Positions 19,700 through 31,231 of a stretch of 37,477 nt of DNA are shown piece after piece. The number at the start of each line of letters is the position of its first letter. Within the stretch, counting starts at the first letter, position 1. The stretch lies in assembly GCA_009733575.1 (NCBI GenBank), contig ML769888.1, forward strand, positions 1 to 37,477, in the 5' to 3' direction. The position numbers and the translations under genes are program-made. The notes under the pieces are model-generated. The model was given only the letters and a program-made list of their open reading frames with translations. It searched no databases and had not been told where the DNA came from. This DNA comes from Gymnopus androsaceus JB14. Lineage: Eukaryota; Basidiomycota; Agaricomycetes; Agaricales; Omphalotaceae.

Positions 19700-19824
19700 A
19701 TACAGAACTGTTCCATTTCCAAGATGAAGTCCTGAAAAGTGGAAGGGATATCGTGGTGAAGGTCCAAAGACGGCGGAGAACTGGAGTCAATGATTCGCTG
19801 CAAAGAAACAGGAATCCTGTACAT
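19700..19824 (-). pseudogene. MYND zinc-finger protein gene, 5' part (upstream of the retroelement insertion)
   Basis: The ATG at 19822-19824 opens MYRIPVSLQRIIDSSSPPSL, with an in-frame stop 24 nt upstream. The frame runs through FQDFILEMEQFC into the target duplication and then into the LTR. Removing the retroelement plus one ATACA joins it seamlessly to 13968 downwards (FCIQQLPADL), with no base lost. The insertion falls about 46 codons into the protein, so the allele is almost certainly null unless the element is spliced out. Confidence 0.75.
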
Positions 19825-20563
19825 CCTACTGTTCACTAGATTGAGCTAAAGTAATGATTCGCTTTTGACGCATCGTACCTCGATATGCGGATGGGAGAAT
19901 ATTGAGATTGAAAGCAGCACTATTGGTTGAGTGGCCAGGCAGAATGCAGCGCCAAAGATGAAGTTGAAAAGAAGTTGAGACCGTTAGTTGATGTCTTTGT
20001 ATCCATGTTCTTTGAGCCTTTGTCTTGAGCCTGCACACGATCACATGTGTTGTCGTGCACATGCGCGCTGTGCGCACTCTGATCATGAGATATCTGAGAA
20101 ACACTTAATGGGTGCTGTTGAGGAGGCAAAAAAAGCAATTGCATGAGTAATCAAGCCCTGTTGAATGGAATACCTGACCTTTTCTGCTCCTCAATTCTGG
20201 TTGGTATCAGGCAGAGTTTGGATCAACCGAGAAAGCCTTTTGAGATTGGGAAGCTTGTTTTTGAGATCAGTAAACTCGGGGATCATCTATAAAGCAAAGA
20301 ATAGAATGTTATTTCCAGATGAAATGAGAGCTATGTAGGTATAACGTATGGAAGCCTGAGTTCCATGCATATTGACATTGTCTACAAGAGTTGAGATTGT
20401 ATCAAGAAATGAGCTGAATAGAGGAACTTACCATCTCCCCCAGTGCAATTTATCACCAATTCCTCCTTTGTGAGCTTGAGGCTGGATTCGTGGGCCGAGC
20501 TAATCACAAATTAGCAGTGAAGTACGTGCAAGAAATGGTGGCATACATTGGGGACAACTTGGT
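19825..20563. other. Upstream region of the MYND gene; unassigned fragments
   Basis: Holds the MYND promoter by position. From about 20160 to 20500 the minus strand has splice-like sites (GATGGTAAGTTCC at about 20430) and short open stretches, but I cannot assemble or identify a gene. No element end recognised. Confidence 0.35.
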
Positions 20564-21842
20564 AAGTCTCGACCTGATAAGCCGCAAGCCTCGACTAGTA
20601 TTGGTGATTTTGAGTGTATGGATGGCGGAAGAGTAGCCTCCCAATCATCGTAATCTAAAGCAGCAGAAATATTATGAATCGTGACTATGAAAGGTACCAA
20701 TCAGTCTGAACACTTCAAGCAACGGCAGTCAACTCACAATTGACAGCAGATCCTCCGATCTCCCACCAAGGGCATATCACACTGGGAACGGAACCGTAGT
20801 GAGAGAATAGGTGTCAGACACCAGCGACTGATGCCAGGGACACTCGCCAGAACATCCTCAAGCTCGCAGAGGTGAAGGTATAGAAACAAGTTTACTCTGC
20901 GCTCAAATTGCACACCTACAGCTTGTCAAGCGCAAATGGGTAGTGAAAGCGAGTCAAGGTGCGTGCAGAAAAATCTGGCACAGATGTGCGGTATGATGAT
21001 CGTCAGGCGTTCATTGTAGTCTAAAGTAGCAGAAAGATTGTGAATTGTGACTATGAAAGGTCCCAGTTAGTCCAAATGCTTCAAGGAACTGCAGTTGACT
21101 CACAATTGACAGCACATCCTCCGATCCCCCACCAAGGGCATATCACACTGGGAATGGAATTGTGGTGAGAGAATGGGTGTCAGACTGCAGCGACTGACAC
21201 CAGGGACAGTCGTCAGAACATCCTCAAGCTCGCAAGAATGTCCCAAAAGGATTCCAGGTTAAGCTTGCCCTGTTTCCAGATTGCACACTTACGGCTTCTT
21301 GGTCACGACATGGGCAGAGGAAAAGTTATAGAAGCAAGTTACCCTGCACTCGAATTGCACACCTATGGCTTGTCGAGCGCAAATGGGTAGTGATAGTATA
21401 AGAAGAAAAGCTTGTGCGTCAGTCGTTAGACGCCCAAAGGATTTTTGCTAAACAACGTCCAATGGACTCAATGTGTTAGCCTTGCGCCAGTTGCTCTTAT
21501 AAACTTATGTATTTATTTCTTATGAAATTAATTAAACTCGGCTACTTTACGCTTTTGGCAGACCCCGGATGTTATTGACTCGATTGTGAAGATTTAAGAA
21601 GCGGGTTGCCAAGCAATGGAGAGATGGATTCTGGTAATCTCAACGAGATGTAGCAAGTAAGCTAAGATCATGGATGAATAAGACATAGCATGGATTACTG
21701 CTACCAGAGATGGGAAATCAGCCACGTTCACTGTGCATACAATGAAATTCACACGAACCCAGAGTTTTGCCCAAGCGTTCAGCCAAGGGGACACGCAGCA
21801 GGACCAGCACAAATTAATATAGTAAAGGAGATAAGTGAATGC
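20564..21842 (-). pseudogene. Copy C of the repeat-gene family; left arm of a large inverted repeat
   Basis: Pairs with 25608-26936 in inverted orientation at roughly 95% by eye. On the minus strand it holds the exon CCVSPWLNAWAKLWVRVNF (about 21750), two copies of the exon block (the second shortened by a deletion of about 80 bp, as in the right arm) and the exon with VTIHNISAALDYDDWEATLP. It is cut off at both ends relative to the full copy, lacking the first exon and the Cys-rich and membrane exons. The shared deletion shows that the two arms derive from one ancestor. Confidence 0.5.
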
Positions 21843-22203
21843 TGAATAGTGGACTACATGTACCAGTAGGTAGCATACATGCACAGGAGGAAGACCTGCG
21901 CCGGCCAAGCCAAAGCGTAAAATCCCACTCACAATCGAGATCCATCAAGTTCAAGAAGAGTCATCAATTTGATATGATCAACAAATTTGAATACTTAGTG
22001 ACACAGTTACAGAACAAGAAAGATGAGAGAGAATCAATTCAAAGAAGAGAGGAAAAAACAGTGTCTAGAGAGTCGAAAGTAAGTGAGAAGAACCGATAGT
22101 ATCAGAGAAGCTATCTCGAGTACATGCTTTACCATTTTCTCATCTCAGATGATCCCAGATTGTTCATTAACAGTTGTTGAGGGGAGAGATGCATGGTCCG
22201 AGA
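21843..22203. other. Spacer between inverted-repeat arm and copy D
   Basis: No gene recognised. A short charged open stretch (QNKKDERESIQRREEKTVSR, plus strand, about 22010-22080) is low-complexity and unsupported. Confidence 0.35.
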
Positions 22204-23680
22204 TTGCCGATGATCTTCCGACAAGCGGATCATCATGTGCCTGGACTCGCTTTTCTTCTTATACTATCACTACCCATTTGCGCTCGACAAGCTGTAGGTG
22301 TGCAATTCGAGCGCAGGGTAAACTTGCTTCTATACCTTTACCTCTGCCCATGTTGTGACCAAGAAGCCATAAGTGTGCAATCTGGAAACGAGGCGAGCTT
22401 TGACCTGGAATCCTTTTGGGACATTTTTGCGAGCTTGAGGATGTTCTGGCAACTGTCCCTGGCATCATTCGCTGCAGTCTGACACCCATTCTCTCACCAC
22501 AATTCCGTTCCCAGTGTGATATGCCCTTGGTGGGAGATCGGAGGATCTGCTGTCAATTGTGAGTCAACTGCAGTTCCTTGAAGCATTTGGACTAACTAGG
22601 ACCTTTCATAGTTACGATTCACAATCTTTCTGCTGCTTTAGACTACGATGAACATCTGGCTGATCATAGTACCGCACATCTGTGCCAGATTTTGCCCCAC
22701 GTGCCTTGACTCGCTTTCACTACTCATTTGCGCTCGACAAGCCGTAGGTGTGCAATTCGAGCGCAGGGTAAACTTGCTTCTATACCTTGGCCGCTGCCCA
22801 TGTCGTGAACAAGAAGACGTAAGTGTGCAATCTGGAAACAGGGCAAGCTTAACCTGGAATCCTTTTGGGACATTCTTGCGAGCTTGAGGATGTTCTGACG
22901 ACTGTCCCTGGCGTCAGTTGCTGCAGTCTGACACCCATTCTCTCACCACAATTCCATTCCCAGTGTGATATGCCCTTGGTGGGAGATCAGAGGATCTGCT
23001 GTCAATTGTGAGTCAACTACAGTTCCTTGAAGTATCCGGACTAACTGGGACCTTTCATAGTCACAATTCACAATCTTTCTGCTCCTTTAGATTACGACAA
23101 TTGGCAAGCTACTCTTCCGCCATCCATACACTCAAAATCACCGACACAAGTCGAGGCTTACGGCTTACCAGGTCGTCTCCGGCGATCCCTCCATGCGCAG
23201 AGGACAGGATGCAAGACCGCGATACCAATGAGAATGATTGTTACACAGTTGATGTTTATTCGGTGAGTCACGCAACTCGAAAAATTGGTTCACATTAAGC
23301 TCTTCTCCATTGCATTCAGCCCTATTGACGCCAAACACAGGTGCCCAACATTCACACCTGTTGGAGAGACGCTTGCTCTGTCTCCAACCCTTGCAAATTT
23401 TGCTTTGGTTCTCCCAATTCTTCCAGAGAACATCCTAGTCCTTGCTTCTGCTACGTCCCAGAAAACAGTGCACTTCCCCCAGTTGTCCTATCAGTTATTC
23501 CGATGCCATGTTATCTTTGACCAGCTCTCGAGAGGTTGTTGATGATGTACCAAACGCATCTATGCAGGGACCCTTCTACATGACATATTTGGTACACTGT
23601 TAGACTCCGAATCCACTCGTATTGTATTGTACCCTCGCAGACTCAGATCCTTTGCAAAGCTCCTGGGCTGAGCCAGAGGA
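22204..23680 (+). pseudogene. Copy D of the repeat-gene family
   Basis: Same orientation as the copy at 25496-28395 and inverted relative to copy A. It has two full-length exon blocks (boundaries at TTTCATAG, about 22610 and 23060), then the exon ending DCYTVDVYS with donor GTGAGT at about 23263 and acceptor CATTCAG at about 23320, then the Cys-rich exon. In the frame that is open in the 27.1 kb copy this exon has a stop (PY then TGA); the alternative frame reads PTFTPVGETLALSPTLANFA and is open for about 70 codons. It starts abruptly at the motif GATCTTCCGACAAGCGGATC, which also occurs at about 11803 and 25077, and so is truncated. Confidence 0.45.
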
Positions 23681-25495
23681 CCCTGTCCTTGCGGTTATAA
23701 AGAAATTAATATTCTTCAGCACTCCAAACACCATGCTCTGCAGCCTTCCACCCCGACCGAGTCTTTTGACAAAGAGCTCCCGCATAACGCGGCCCTGTGT
23801 CCGGAGCGTCCCCAGTGTACCTTCCTAGCTGATTGCACTGTTAATTGCCGTCTTACTCTCAAAGAATACGACATAAATGTCTAGCGGTATGGGTCTCAAG
23901 CGCACTATTGGCATGGCATGCATGGATGGGATGATGGGCAGGTTTGCAAATGCATCCCTGTGGGAGTGGCGGCAAATATCATACCTAAACTGTCTACCAA
24001 GCCTTACAGCAGCAGATCAATCTGTTTGGTCGTCCTCCTAACTCCTTTTACACTGGCCTGGCTGTATATGCAACCTGCAGGTCTGATAAATATGCTTTGT
24101 TATTTATCGGATTGGCCAACAGCAGTTCAACCTGGGTGGAAAGGGTACAGTGATGCTCACAGATGTGTTGATTAGTGCAGGCCGGAAATCGAAGTGCTCT
24201 GCGGCCTTATTGGGGATATCAAGCCCACGATTGCTAGTGCGCAGAGTATAGTCTGCTAGTTGTTACTGCCACTCCTAGTGGTAAGCAACTGCGCACATCC
24301 CATAATGATTTGGTTTCTCATCATGTCCTATAGGTTCTCCACGATATAGGCAGTGCACTCGTTATCTTGCAGGTCTTCAAATTGGTTGAAAGGTCACGGT
24401 GTTTATTAAGCCTAGTGTGGTGAAGGTATGTCTAGTTTTCATCGCATTTCTTACGTTCAGTCAAATAACGTTTGAATTCGCCCTAGCTTGGTGCCATGCA
24501 TTATGCGATGAAACTGAAAAAAAGAGAAGGATTTCGCGTTCCGAAGATTCTGTTCCTTAGTTCAAGTCCACCCTGCTGGTATTACAGACAGCGCAAGTCA
24601 ATTCCATTGCTGCAATTCTTCTTTTTCTCATTAAGTATGATTACAGAGTCTAGTCTGGTTCCGCAACTCAATCATTCGATGGAAAAAACCATCTCTTGAA
24701 CTGAACATTATGTTCACGACACTGTTGCAAGGTTTCAAGCTAAACGACGAAGCCAGATGGACCGTTCAGGTGTCCGCGTTTTCTTCCTTGATCCAGAAGC
24801 AACTCCCAGCGCGCTACAGCATCTAAGCATTGGGAACCTTTCTTTTCTTTTCTCTTTTTTGGTCCATCAAGTTTCGGTTCAAATACAATAGCTAGTTTTC
24901 CTTTCTCATTGCGATCCCTTTGTAATGTTTTGAGAGGTATATACTTAATATACTTTATTCATGATCATGGGGTTCACTCATGGGCTCTAATATCACGGTG
25001 AGGCTCAGTCAGACCGTTCTTATATATGCAATGGACACCCAAGATTCAGATTTGAAAATGAAATTTGGGACAGATCATCTTCCGACAAGCGGGTCATCGC
25101 ATCAAAGTAAGAACCACCCTCCTTGCTCTTCTCTGAGTCTTCGAACGTTCTCTTGAGTCGAAATTTGCTCCCAGCAACAATGAAGACAGCCAAGAAGGTA
25201 TATGCTTGCAAACCCGTCTCAAGGTCTACTGAATGCTGCTTCTGCAGTGGATCACTGTCAGCGTTGCAGATAAGAGAAAATGTCGTTGTAAACTGTCTAG
25301 GGAATGAGGAAGGTGGCAAACTGCCGAAGTCAGAATAGAACCGGGAAAGGGACTCGCTCAGAATGGCTCATAACTTACACTTGGTGGACGTCTTGCAAAC
25401 ATCGCGAGTGAAAATTCGGAAGTTGAAATGTCGTGCTTGTTTTATATAACCACCGTGATAAGTATGACATGAAGACAAGAGAGCGATCTTTTCTT
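23681..25495. other. Unassigned 1.8 kb between copies D and B
   Basis: No gene I can support. A minus-strand frame at 25020-25319 (KSKEGGSYFDAMTRLSEDDL, ending CPLHI) contains the same RLSED-coding motif found at the edges of copies A and D. It may be a fragment of a flanking exon or of an adjoining gene. The rest has no recognisable feature. Confidence 0.35.
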
Positions 25496-28395
25496 ATGAG
25501 TGGTATATATGAGAGTTTGAAGAACTCCAGTGATTATCTCTGGATACGGCGAACCCTAAAAGAATATTATATTGAGCTAATCGACACAGATAACCCAGTA
25601 AGTTTGGCATTTACTAATCTCCTTTACTATATTAATTTGTGCTAGACCTGCTGTGTGTCCCCTTGGCTGAAAGCTTGGGCAACACTCTGGGTTCACGTGA
25701 ATTTCATCGTATGCACAGTGAACGTGGCTGATTTCCTATCTCTGGTAGCAGTAATCCATGCTATGTCTTATTCATCAGCTTACTAGATTACCGGAATCCA
25801 TCTCTCCATTGCCTGGCAACCCGCTTCTTAAATCTTCACAATCAAGTCAATAACATCCGGGGTCTGCCAAAAGCGTAAAGTAGCCGAGTTTAATTTCATA
25901 AGAAATAAATACATAAGTTTATAAGAGCAACTGGCGCAAGGCTAACATGTTGAGTCCATCGGACGTTGTTTAGCAAAAATCCTTTGGGCATCTAACGACT
26001 GCCGCACAAGCTGGAGATCATCCGAATCAGACTGCACATCTGTGTCAGATTTTTCCGCACGTGCCTGGACTTGCTTTTCTTCTTATACTATCACTACCCA
26101 TTTGCGCTCGACAAGCCGTAGGTGTGCAATTCGAGCGCAGGGTAAACTTGCTTCTATACCTTTACCTCTGCCCATGTCGTGACCAAGAAGCCGTAAGTGT
26201 GCAATCTGGAAACGGGGCGAGCTTGACCTGGAATCCTTTTGGGACATTCTTGCGAGCTTGAGGATGTTCTGGCGACTGTCCCTGGTGTCAGTCGCTGCAG
26301 TCTGACACCCATTCTCTCACCACGATTCCGTTCCCAGTGTGATATGCCCTTGGTGGGAGATCGGAGGATCTGCTGTCAATTGTGAGTCAACTACAGTTCC
26401 TTGTAGAATTCAGACTGACATGGACCTTTCATAGTTACGATTCACAATATTTCTGCTGCTTTAGACTACGATGAACGTCTGGCGATCATCGTACCGCACA
26501 TCTGCGCCAGATTTTTCCGCACGCGCTTTGACTCGCTTTTCTTCTTAAACTATTACTTACCCATTTGTGCTCGACAAGCTGTAGGTGTGCAATTCGAGCG
26601 CAGGGTAAACTTGTTTCTATACCTTCACCTCTGCGAGCTTGAGGATGTTCTGGCGAGTGTCCCTGGCATCAGTCGCTGGTGTCTGACACCTATTCTCTCA
26701 CTACGGTTCCGTTCCCAGTGTGATATGCCCTTGGTGGGAGATCGGAGGATCTGCTGCCAATTGTGAGTCAACTGCAGTTCCTTGAAGTATTTGGACTGAT
26801 TGGTACCTTTCATAGTCACGATTCATAATCTTTCTGCTGCTTTAAGTTGCGGCAATTGGGAAGCTACTCTTCCACCATCCATACACTCAAATTCACCAAC
26901 ACAAGTTGAGGCTTGTGGCTTACCAGGTCGAGACTTGTCATCTCCGGCAGTCCCTCCGTATGCAGAGGACAGGACGCAGATATCAGGATGGAGTCCCAGC
27001 TTCATAGGATCAAGAACGAAAGACCGTGATACCAATGAGAATGATTGTTACATGGCTGATGTTTATTTGGTGAGTCGCGCAACTTGAAAAAAATGGTTGA
27101 TGTTAAGCTCTTCTCCATTGCATTTAGCCAAATACAGGTGCCCAACATCACACCTGTTGGAGAGACCTTTGCTCTGTCTTCAACCCTTGCAAATTCTTCT
27201 CCAGTTCTCCCTATTCTTTCAGAGAACATCTTAGTCCTTGCTTCCGCTATGTCCCAGAAAACAGTGCACTTCACCAAGTTATCCTATCAGTTATTCCAAT
27301 CCCATGTTATCTTTGGCCACTTCAGCAGCTCTCGATGGGACCGCATAGTTTGCAGCGTAAGTATCTGGGTATGATTTGGCTACAGGATATCCAATGTGTT
27401 CTCATGGTTCTGTTGATCAGTGAAGACTTCAATCCCTCTGAGCTTCCGAGGTAGGATGAAGCTGCTGAACTGCATGAGCTACTGCAGCATTGATCCTCGT
27501 CTCAAGGTCCTTACATGTGCAAATAATTGATAAGCCACATGCAATGAGAGGTCATCTGGCTCCATGTGCATCCAGTGAAAATTCAACTAGTGGTATGTTT
27601 TTGACCTCCTTTCCCTGATACGATACTAAAAAATGGTATGGTTTGCAGTCAAAAGTTGCACCACTGTTTTCAATCAACAGGTGCGTTCAAGGCTTTCCGG
27701 AAGGCATACTTTTGGCTCCTTCCACGCGGCTATGGACAAGCACCTCGCTGACTGTGGTAATATTCTCCTTTGTCAAAATTCGACAAATTTCCCATTAATC
27801 ATTCTCTTTCAGCTTCTTTCAACGCCTGCAAGATGTCTTCTCAAATCCCTCCTCGTCTTCTCCGATTTCACATCCTACCTCCTGGGCTTGTCCCAGTATC
27901 TTCTATTATCCTTGTTGATAGCCCGGCAATGACTGGAAGTAAGTCTTAGAGATTGCAGCATATCTCATTGCTGACCACTGAGTCTGCAGCAAATGACACC
28001 ATTAACTCCTCTGAGCAGGCTCAGGTCCAGGACAATCACCAAAGTCCCAGCCCTGCTCACAATATGCTTAGATTGTCTTTGTTCTTTGTCATCGGTCTCG
28101 TTGCATGAGGGCTATTTGTTGGCAGTGAGTATTTTATGAATCGCCTTCAGCTCAAAGACTAACACTACCTCCTAGGGTTGCTTCCTCTTCCAATTGATTT
28201 AGATTTGGTCAAGGCTATCATTGTTGGTGGCATTGACCATGTATCCTCTTTGCAACTTCAGGACTGGGTAAATATGCACTATTTATCCGCCCTACTGCTC
28301 TCTTACCAGTTTACATACAGCTTGGGTTCTACATTGTCTGTCTACTCACCTTCATTGCATTTGTGATGCGCCCCCGTTACGTCCTAGTGGTGTAA
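25496..28395 (+). CDS. Copy B: the most complete member of the intron-rich repeat-gene family, putative membrane protein
   Basis: Function unknown. The ATG at 25496 opens MSGIYESLKNSSDYLWIRRT; intron 25598-25645; then TCCVSPWLKAWATLWVHVNF, open to TAG near 25787. The exon block recurs at about 26085-26424 and 26445-26815. Downstream, phases match across introns 26763-26815, 27070-27127, 27757-27812, 27939-27989, 28125-28175 and 28268-28320. The last five exons alone (from ATG 27732) give 150 residues: IPPRLLRFHILPPGLVP, a hydrophobic segment MLRLSLFFVIGLVA interrupted by TGA at 28106, LPLPIDLDLVKAIIVGG, and a final membrane-like LGFYIVCLLTFIAFVM ending MRPRYVLVV. One locus or two adjoining genes is undecided; the stops suggest decay or missed introns. 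Confidence 0.45.
25608..26936 (+). repeat. Right arm of the 1.3-kb inverted repeat (partner of 20564-21842)
   Basis: Reverse complement of the left arm with scattered substitutions and small indels; similarity ends at TTTACTAATCTCC on the inner side and GTCGAGACTT on the outer side. The loop between the arms is 3.8 kb and contains copy D. Confidence 0.75.
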
Positions 28396-29149
28396 TATCC
28401 TCTGTAGCACAATGCACACTTTGAGGATTTGGATTGAGTGCTATTAGTACTAGAGTTGTGCTACGTGAACAATTAGAATGCCTCCTTCTAACTCAAACAA
28501 GTAATATTGACTCTATAAGCCCTTTTACCGCCCTTTGTCACAATACTGATATCAGCAAGCGAGCGAGCGGTATGAGAGTTTAAAGAACTTCAGTGATTAT
28601 CTCTGGATATGGCGAACCCTACAAGATTATCTTCAGCTAATCGACACGTCGTGATTAACTTTCATTGGATCAATATTGACAATGTAAATTGACGCCTTTG
28701 AAACAATTGAATTGCACAATTAGAATTTAGGATGCAAAACGCTCCGCATACCGACAAAGCGTATTGCTGATATTATATCGTTCCAGTGCCAGTACTGCTT
28801 CTCGTGATGATCATTGGGATACATATCTGGGAGAACTAAAAGACTATTAATTGGAGATAGCATAAGTACATAGTGTTTTTATGGCTTTTATGATACTGAA
28901 AGATAAGTTACTGACTGTCGATTTTTAACTGTGTGCTCACAGGTGCTCACTTGCAATCACAAGTTTCATTCTTGCATGTCCATATGGGATAGGACTCGCT
29001 GTACCCATCACTCTATTTATTGGCTCAGATCTTGCTGCAAAGTATAGTATCCTGGTACAAGGAGACATCGAAATGTTCTAAGAGGCATCTGGATTTCACA
29101 TTGTTGCATTGAGCGGGGACCATCACTGCTATTCGAAAATTTAGCGCAT
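28396..29149. other. Unassigned stretch with an isolated family exon
   Basis: At about 28560-28650 there is a stray copy of the first exon of the repeat-gene family (YESLKNFSDYLWIWRTLQ), the fourth in the window. The rest is AT-rich without a supported gene. Confidence 0.4.
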
Positions 29150-30135
29150 CCAAAAATGCTAGATCTCAATCCCGAGTCTTCTCTTCAGAGTCCACAGGAA
29201 GAGGTTCTTCGGAACGCTTTTTTGATGATGGTACATACGAGGTCTAGTCCATGACCAAGATGATCCTGCGAGACGTAATGACAGAAATAATGGCTGCGTA
29301 CCATTTTGACCTCGAGCTATAGGCAAGATTAGTACTGAAACATGAATCGATAACATGAAAGCGTACCTTCCAGACAACAGTAAGCTTGGTCAAACCATCC
29401 TTGGTAGGGACTCCCTTGCTCCCTGCAACTCATTTCATAACAACACCAGCCCCTACATGATTGCCTTCTAATCAAATGAATTTCTGAGCCTGTGCATCTA
29501 TACCTGCTGATGACTTGGCAGCCTTTTCGCTATGGTTAAGTACTAGGAACGCTCTGCAATTTGTTGTTCCTGGGTAGTTGTTGTCTACGTCCAGCTCGAT
29601 CTTCTGTGGGATGACGCGTTGGACCATCAGGAAAGTTCGGCTTTTGAGCCGCGTTTGACGCTGGTCCTGGATGAATAAGGATCAAGAGAGCAAAATAGTT
29701 TTTCGGGAGCTGAGGTGCCACAATTTTGGTTGTGAAGGAGATCAATACGGAGAGTGGGCACTAGTAGGGGAGAAAACATCAGCATCAGTATTCGATACAA
29801 ACTTTGATAGAAAGAGATAATCACTTAGATTCTTGACCGGAGGGCTCATCTGGGTCATACCAATAGCACCTTTAGAACGAGCCTGAGCTTGCTGAGCAAC
29901 TGGACCGAGTGAATATCTGTGTGCAACCTATAGCTGCTACTACAGCGGCGACGACAGAGCTATTGTAGACAACTCCAGACCAAGTGAATATCTGTGCACG
30001 ACCTATAGCTGCTACTACAGCGGCAACGGCAGAGCTATCGTAGACATGGAAATCTCCAACATTGACTACAGATGTGCCATTTTCGAGGGTACAGGGGAAA
30101 AACCAGGAGGAAAATCAGGATATATAGCTAGCAAA
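29150..30135 (-). pseudogene. Unrecognised spliced gene relic on the minus strand
   Basis: Open segments in order on the minus strand: ENGTSVVNVGDFHVYDSSAV with a 25-residue duplication, ARSKGAIGMTQMSPPVKNL, then an intron (GTGATT to CTACTAG, about 29760-29824), MPTLRIDLLHNQNCGTSAPE, VIPQKIELDVDNNYPGTTNC, SAGIDAQAQKFI, VAGSKGVPTKDGLTKLTVVW, a further intron (about 29318-29367) and LEVKM. Frames change between some segments and two TGA codons interrupt the fourth. The mix of in-phase introns and lesions says former gene. I do not recognise the family. Confidence 0.4.
29908..30057 (-). repeat. 75-bp tandem duplication, in frame (25 codons)
   Basis: Two copies, starting AGTGAATATCTGTG at 29908 and 29983, differ at a handful of bases. 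On the minus strand each encodes SS-V-VAAVVAAIG-QIFT. The exact multiple of three and its place in an open stretch suggest duplication within coding sequence. Confidence 0.75.
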
Positions 30136-30236
30136 TGTCTCGCGATTAATGACCAGGACCAAAATGAAAATGCGCATGTATTTACAGGAAAACCAGGTCT
30201 CTGTCCCAACTATAGCAAATGATGAGGACGCAATGT

Positions 30237-31231
30237 CTATGAAATTCCAAACTTTGTCAGATCACCAGCAAGAAAGTTTTTGACCTCTCTGGAACACACA
30301 GTCACCTCCACATCAGAGCCTTCCATAAAGGACTCCCGCCAACATGTATTTTCTATTTCCTTGAATAAGGCAAGGTGTATGCCTTCATCTTCCACCAGCA
30401 CCCGAACCCCTGCCTTGATCTCAGATGTGGTTAGTCCAACCATTTTGGCGTAGCAGGGATTTCTTGTGCAATTGACTAGGCTCAGCCATTCCACAATCCT
30501 CTTCGCTGGCGCAGGATAGTCCCGCATCCCACTTCCCATAATAATTAACTTTGGTCTCATCACCCCATATCCCCCGAACACCGCCAGAACATTCCCGTAA
30601 AACAGCTCTGCGATAACATCCTCCACATCCGTTAATCTTCCCAGTGGTGCATTCAAGAAAGGAGCATTGTAGTTGTCGATAGTTATGATGGTAGTATAAT
30701 CAGATTGTCTCTGTAGTTAATTGTGAGACAAGAATGTCTGGAGACTGACAGATAGCAGCCTACTGGTATGTAATGACACATCTGCATCAATGAAGGCTGG
30801 GAAGGTTCGTCGATTGGGAGAAGGCCAAGCAACCCTTTCTCAGAATATTTGCTGATGTATTTCTCCAGTTGACCTCTGATTACAGACATTAATTGGTCGC
30901 GAAAACCTGCGACTGTGAAAGTATCCGAAGCTCCAGGGTGCAGGGTGTCGAAATCAAAATGAAGTATGAGGTAGTTTGCTCGATGTATTGCAACATATGA
31001 GCTTTTGGTGTTTTCAGGCGTGAAGTATCTGAAATTGCTATTGCTGTCATTGCGAACAACATCGCAGAACTGCCCTAACTCTTTAAGAAAAGTTGTCTTC
31101 CCGAAGCTGGCTGGGCGATGCAAAAGCATCCGACCATAACGAAATGGGAGTGACATGGAAATCTCTGATTTGGAATGTATAATCGGGAGATGGGCAGCAA
31201 CACTCTGCAGGAATACATTAGATCCAAGCAA
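30237..31231 (-). pseudogene. AAA-ATPase-like protein gene, nuclease domain missing
   Basis: Opens within SVAAHLPIIHSKSEISMSLP; no ATG is in frame there, so an upstream exon is likely (acceptor CCTGCAG at about 31208). The nucleotide-binding loop is RPASFGKTTFL (relatives have RP-GFGKT). Further blocks are LILHFDFDTL and, after an in-phase intron (30711-30763), TTIITIDNYNAP, the Walker-B-like segment, then LTDVEDVIAELFYGNVLAVF. It stops at 30237 before any PD-(D/E)XK domain, unlike its divergent neighbour. The family is widespread in Agaricomycetes and resembles bacterial AAA-ATPase-like/PDDEXK proteins and the NTPase-nuclease part of Crinkler-type effectors. Probably truncated. Confidence 0.55.
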
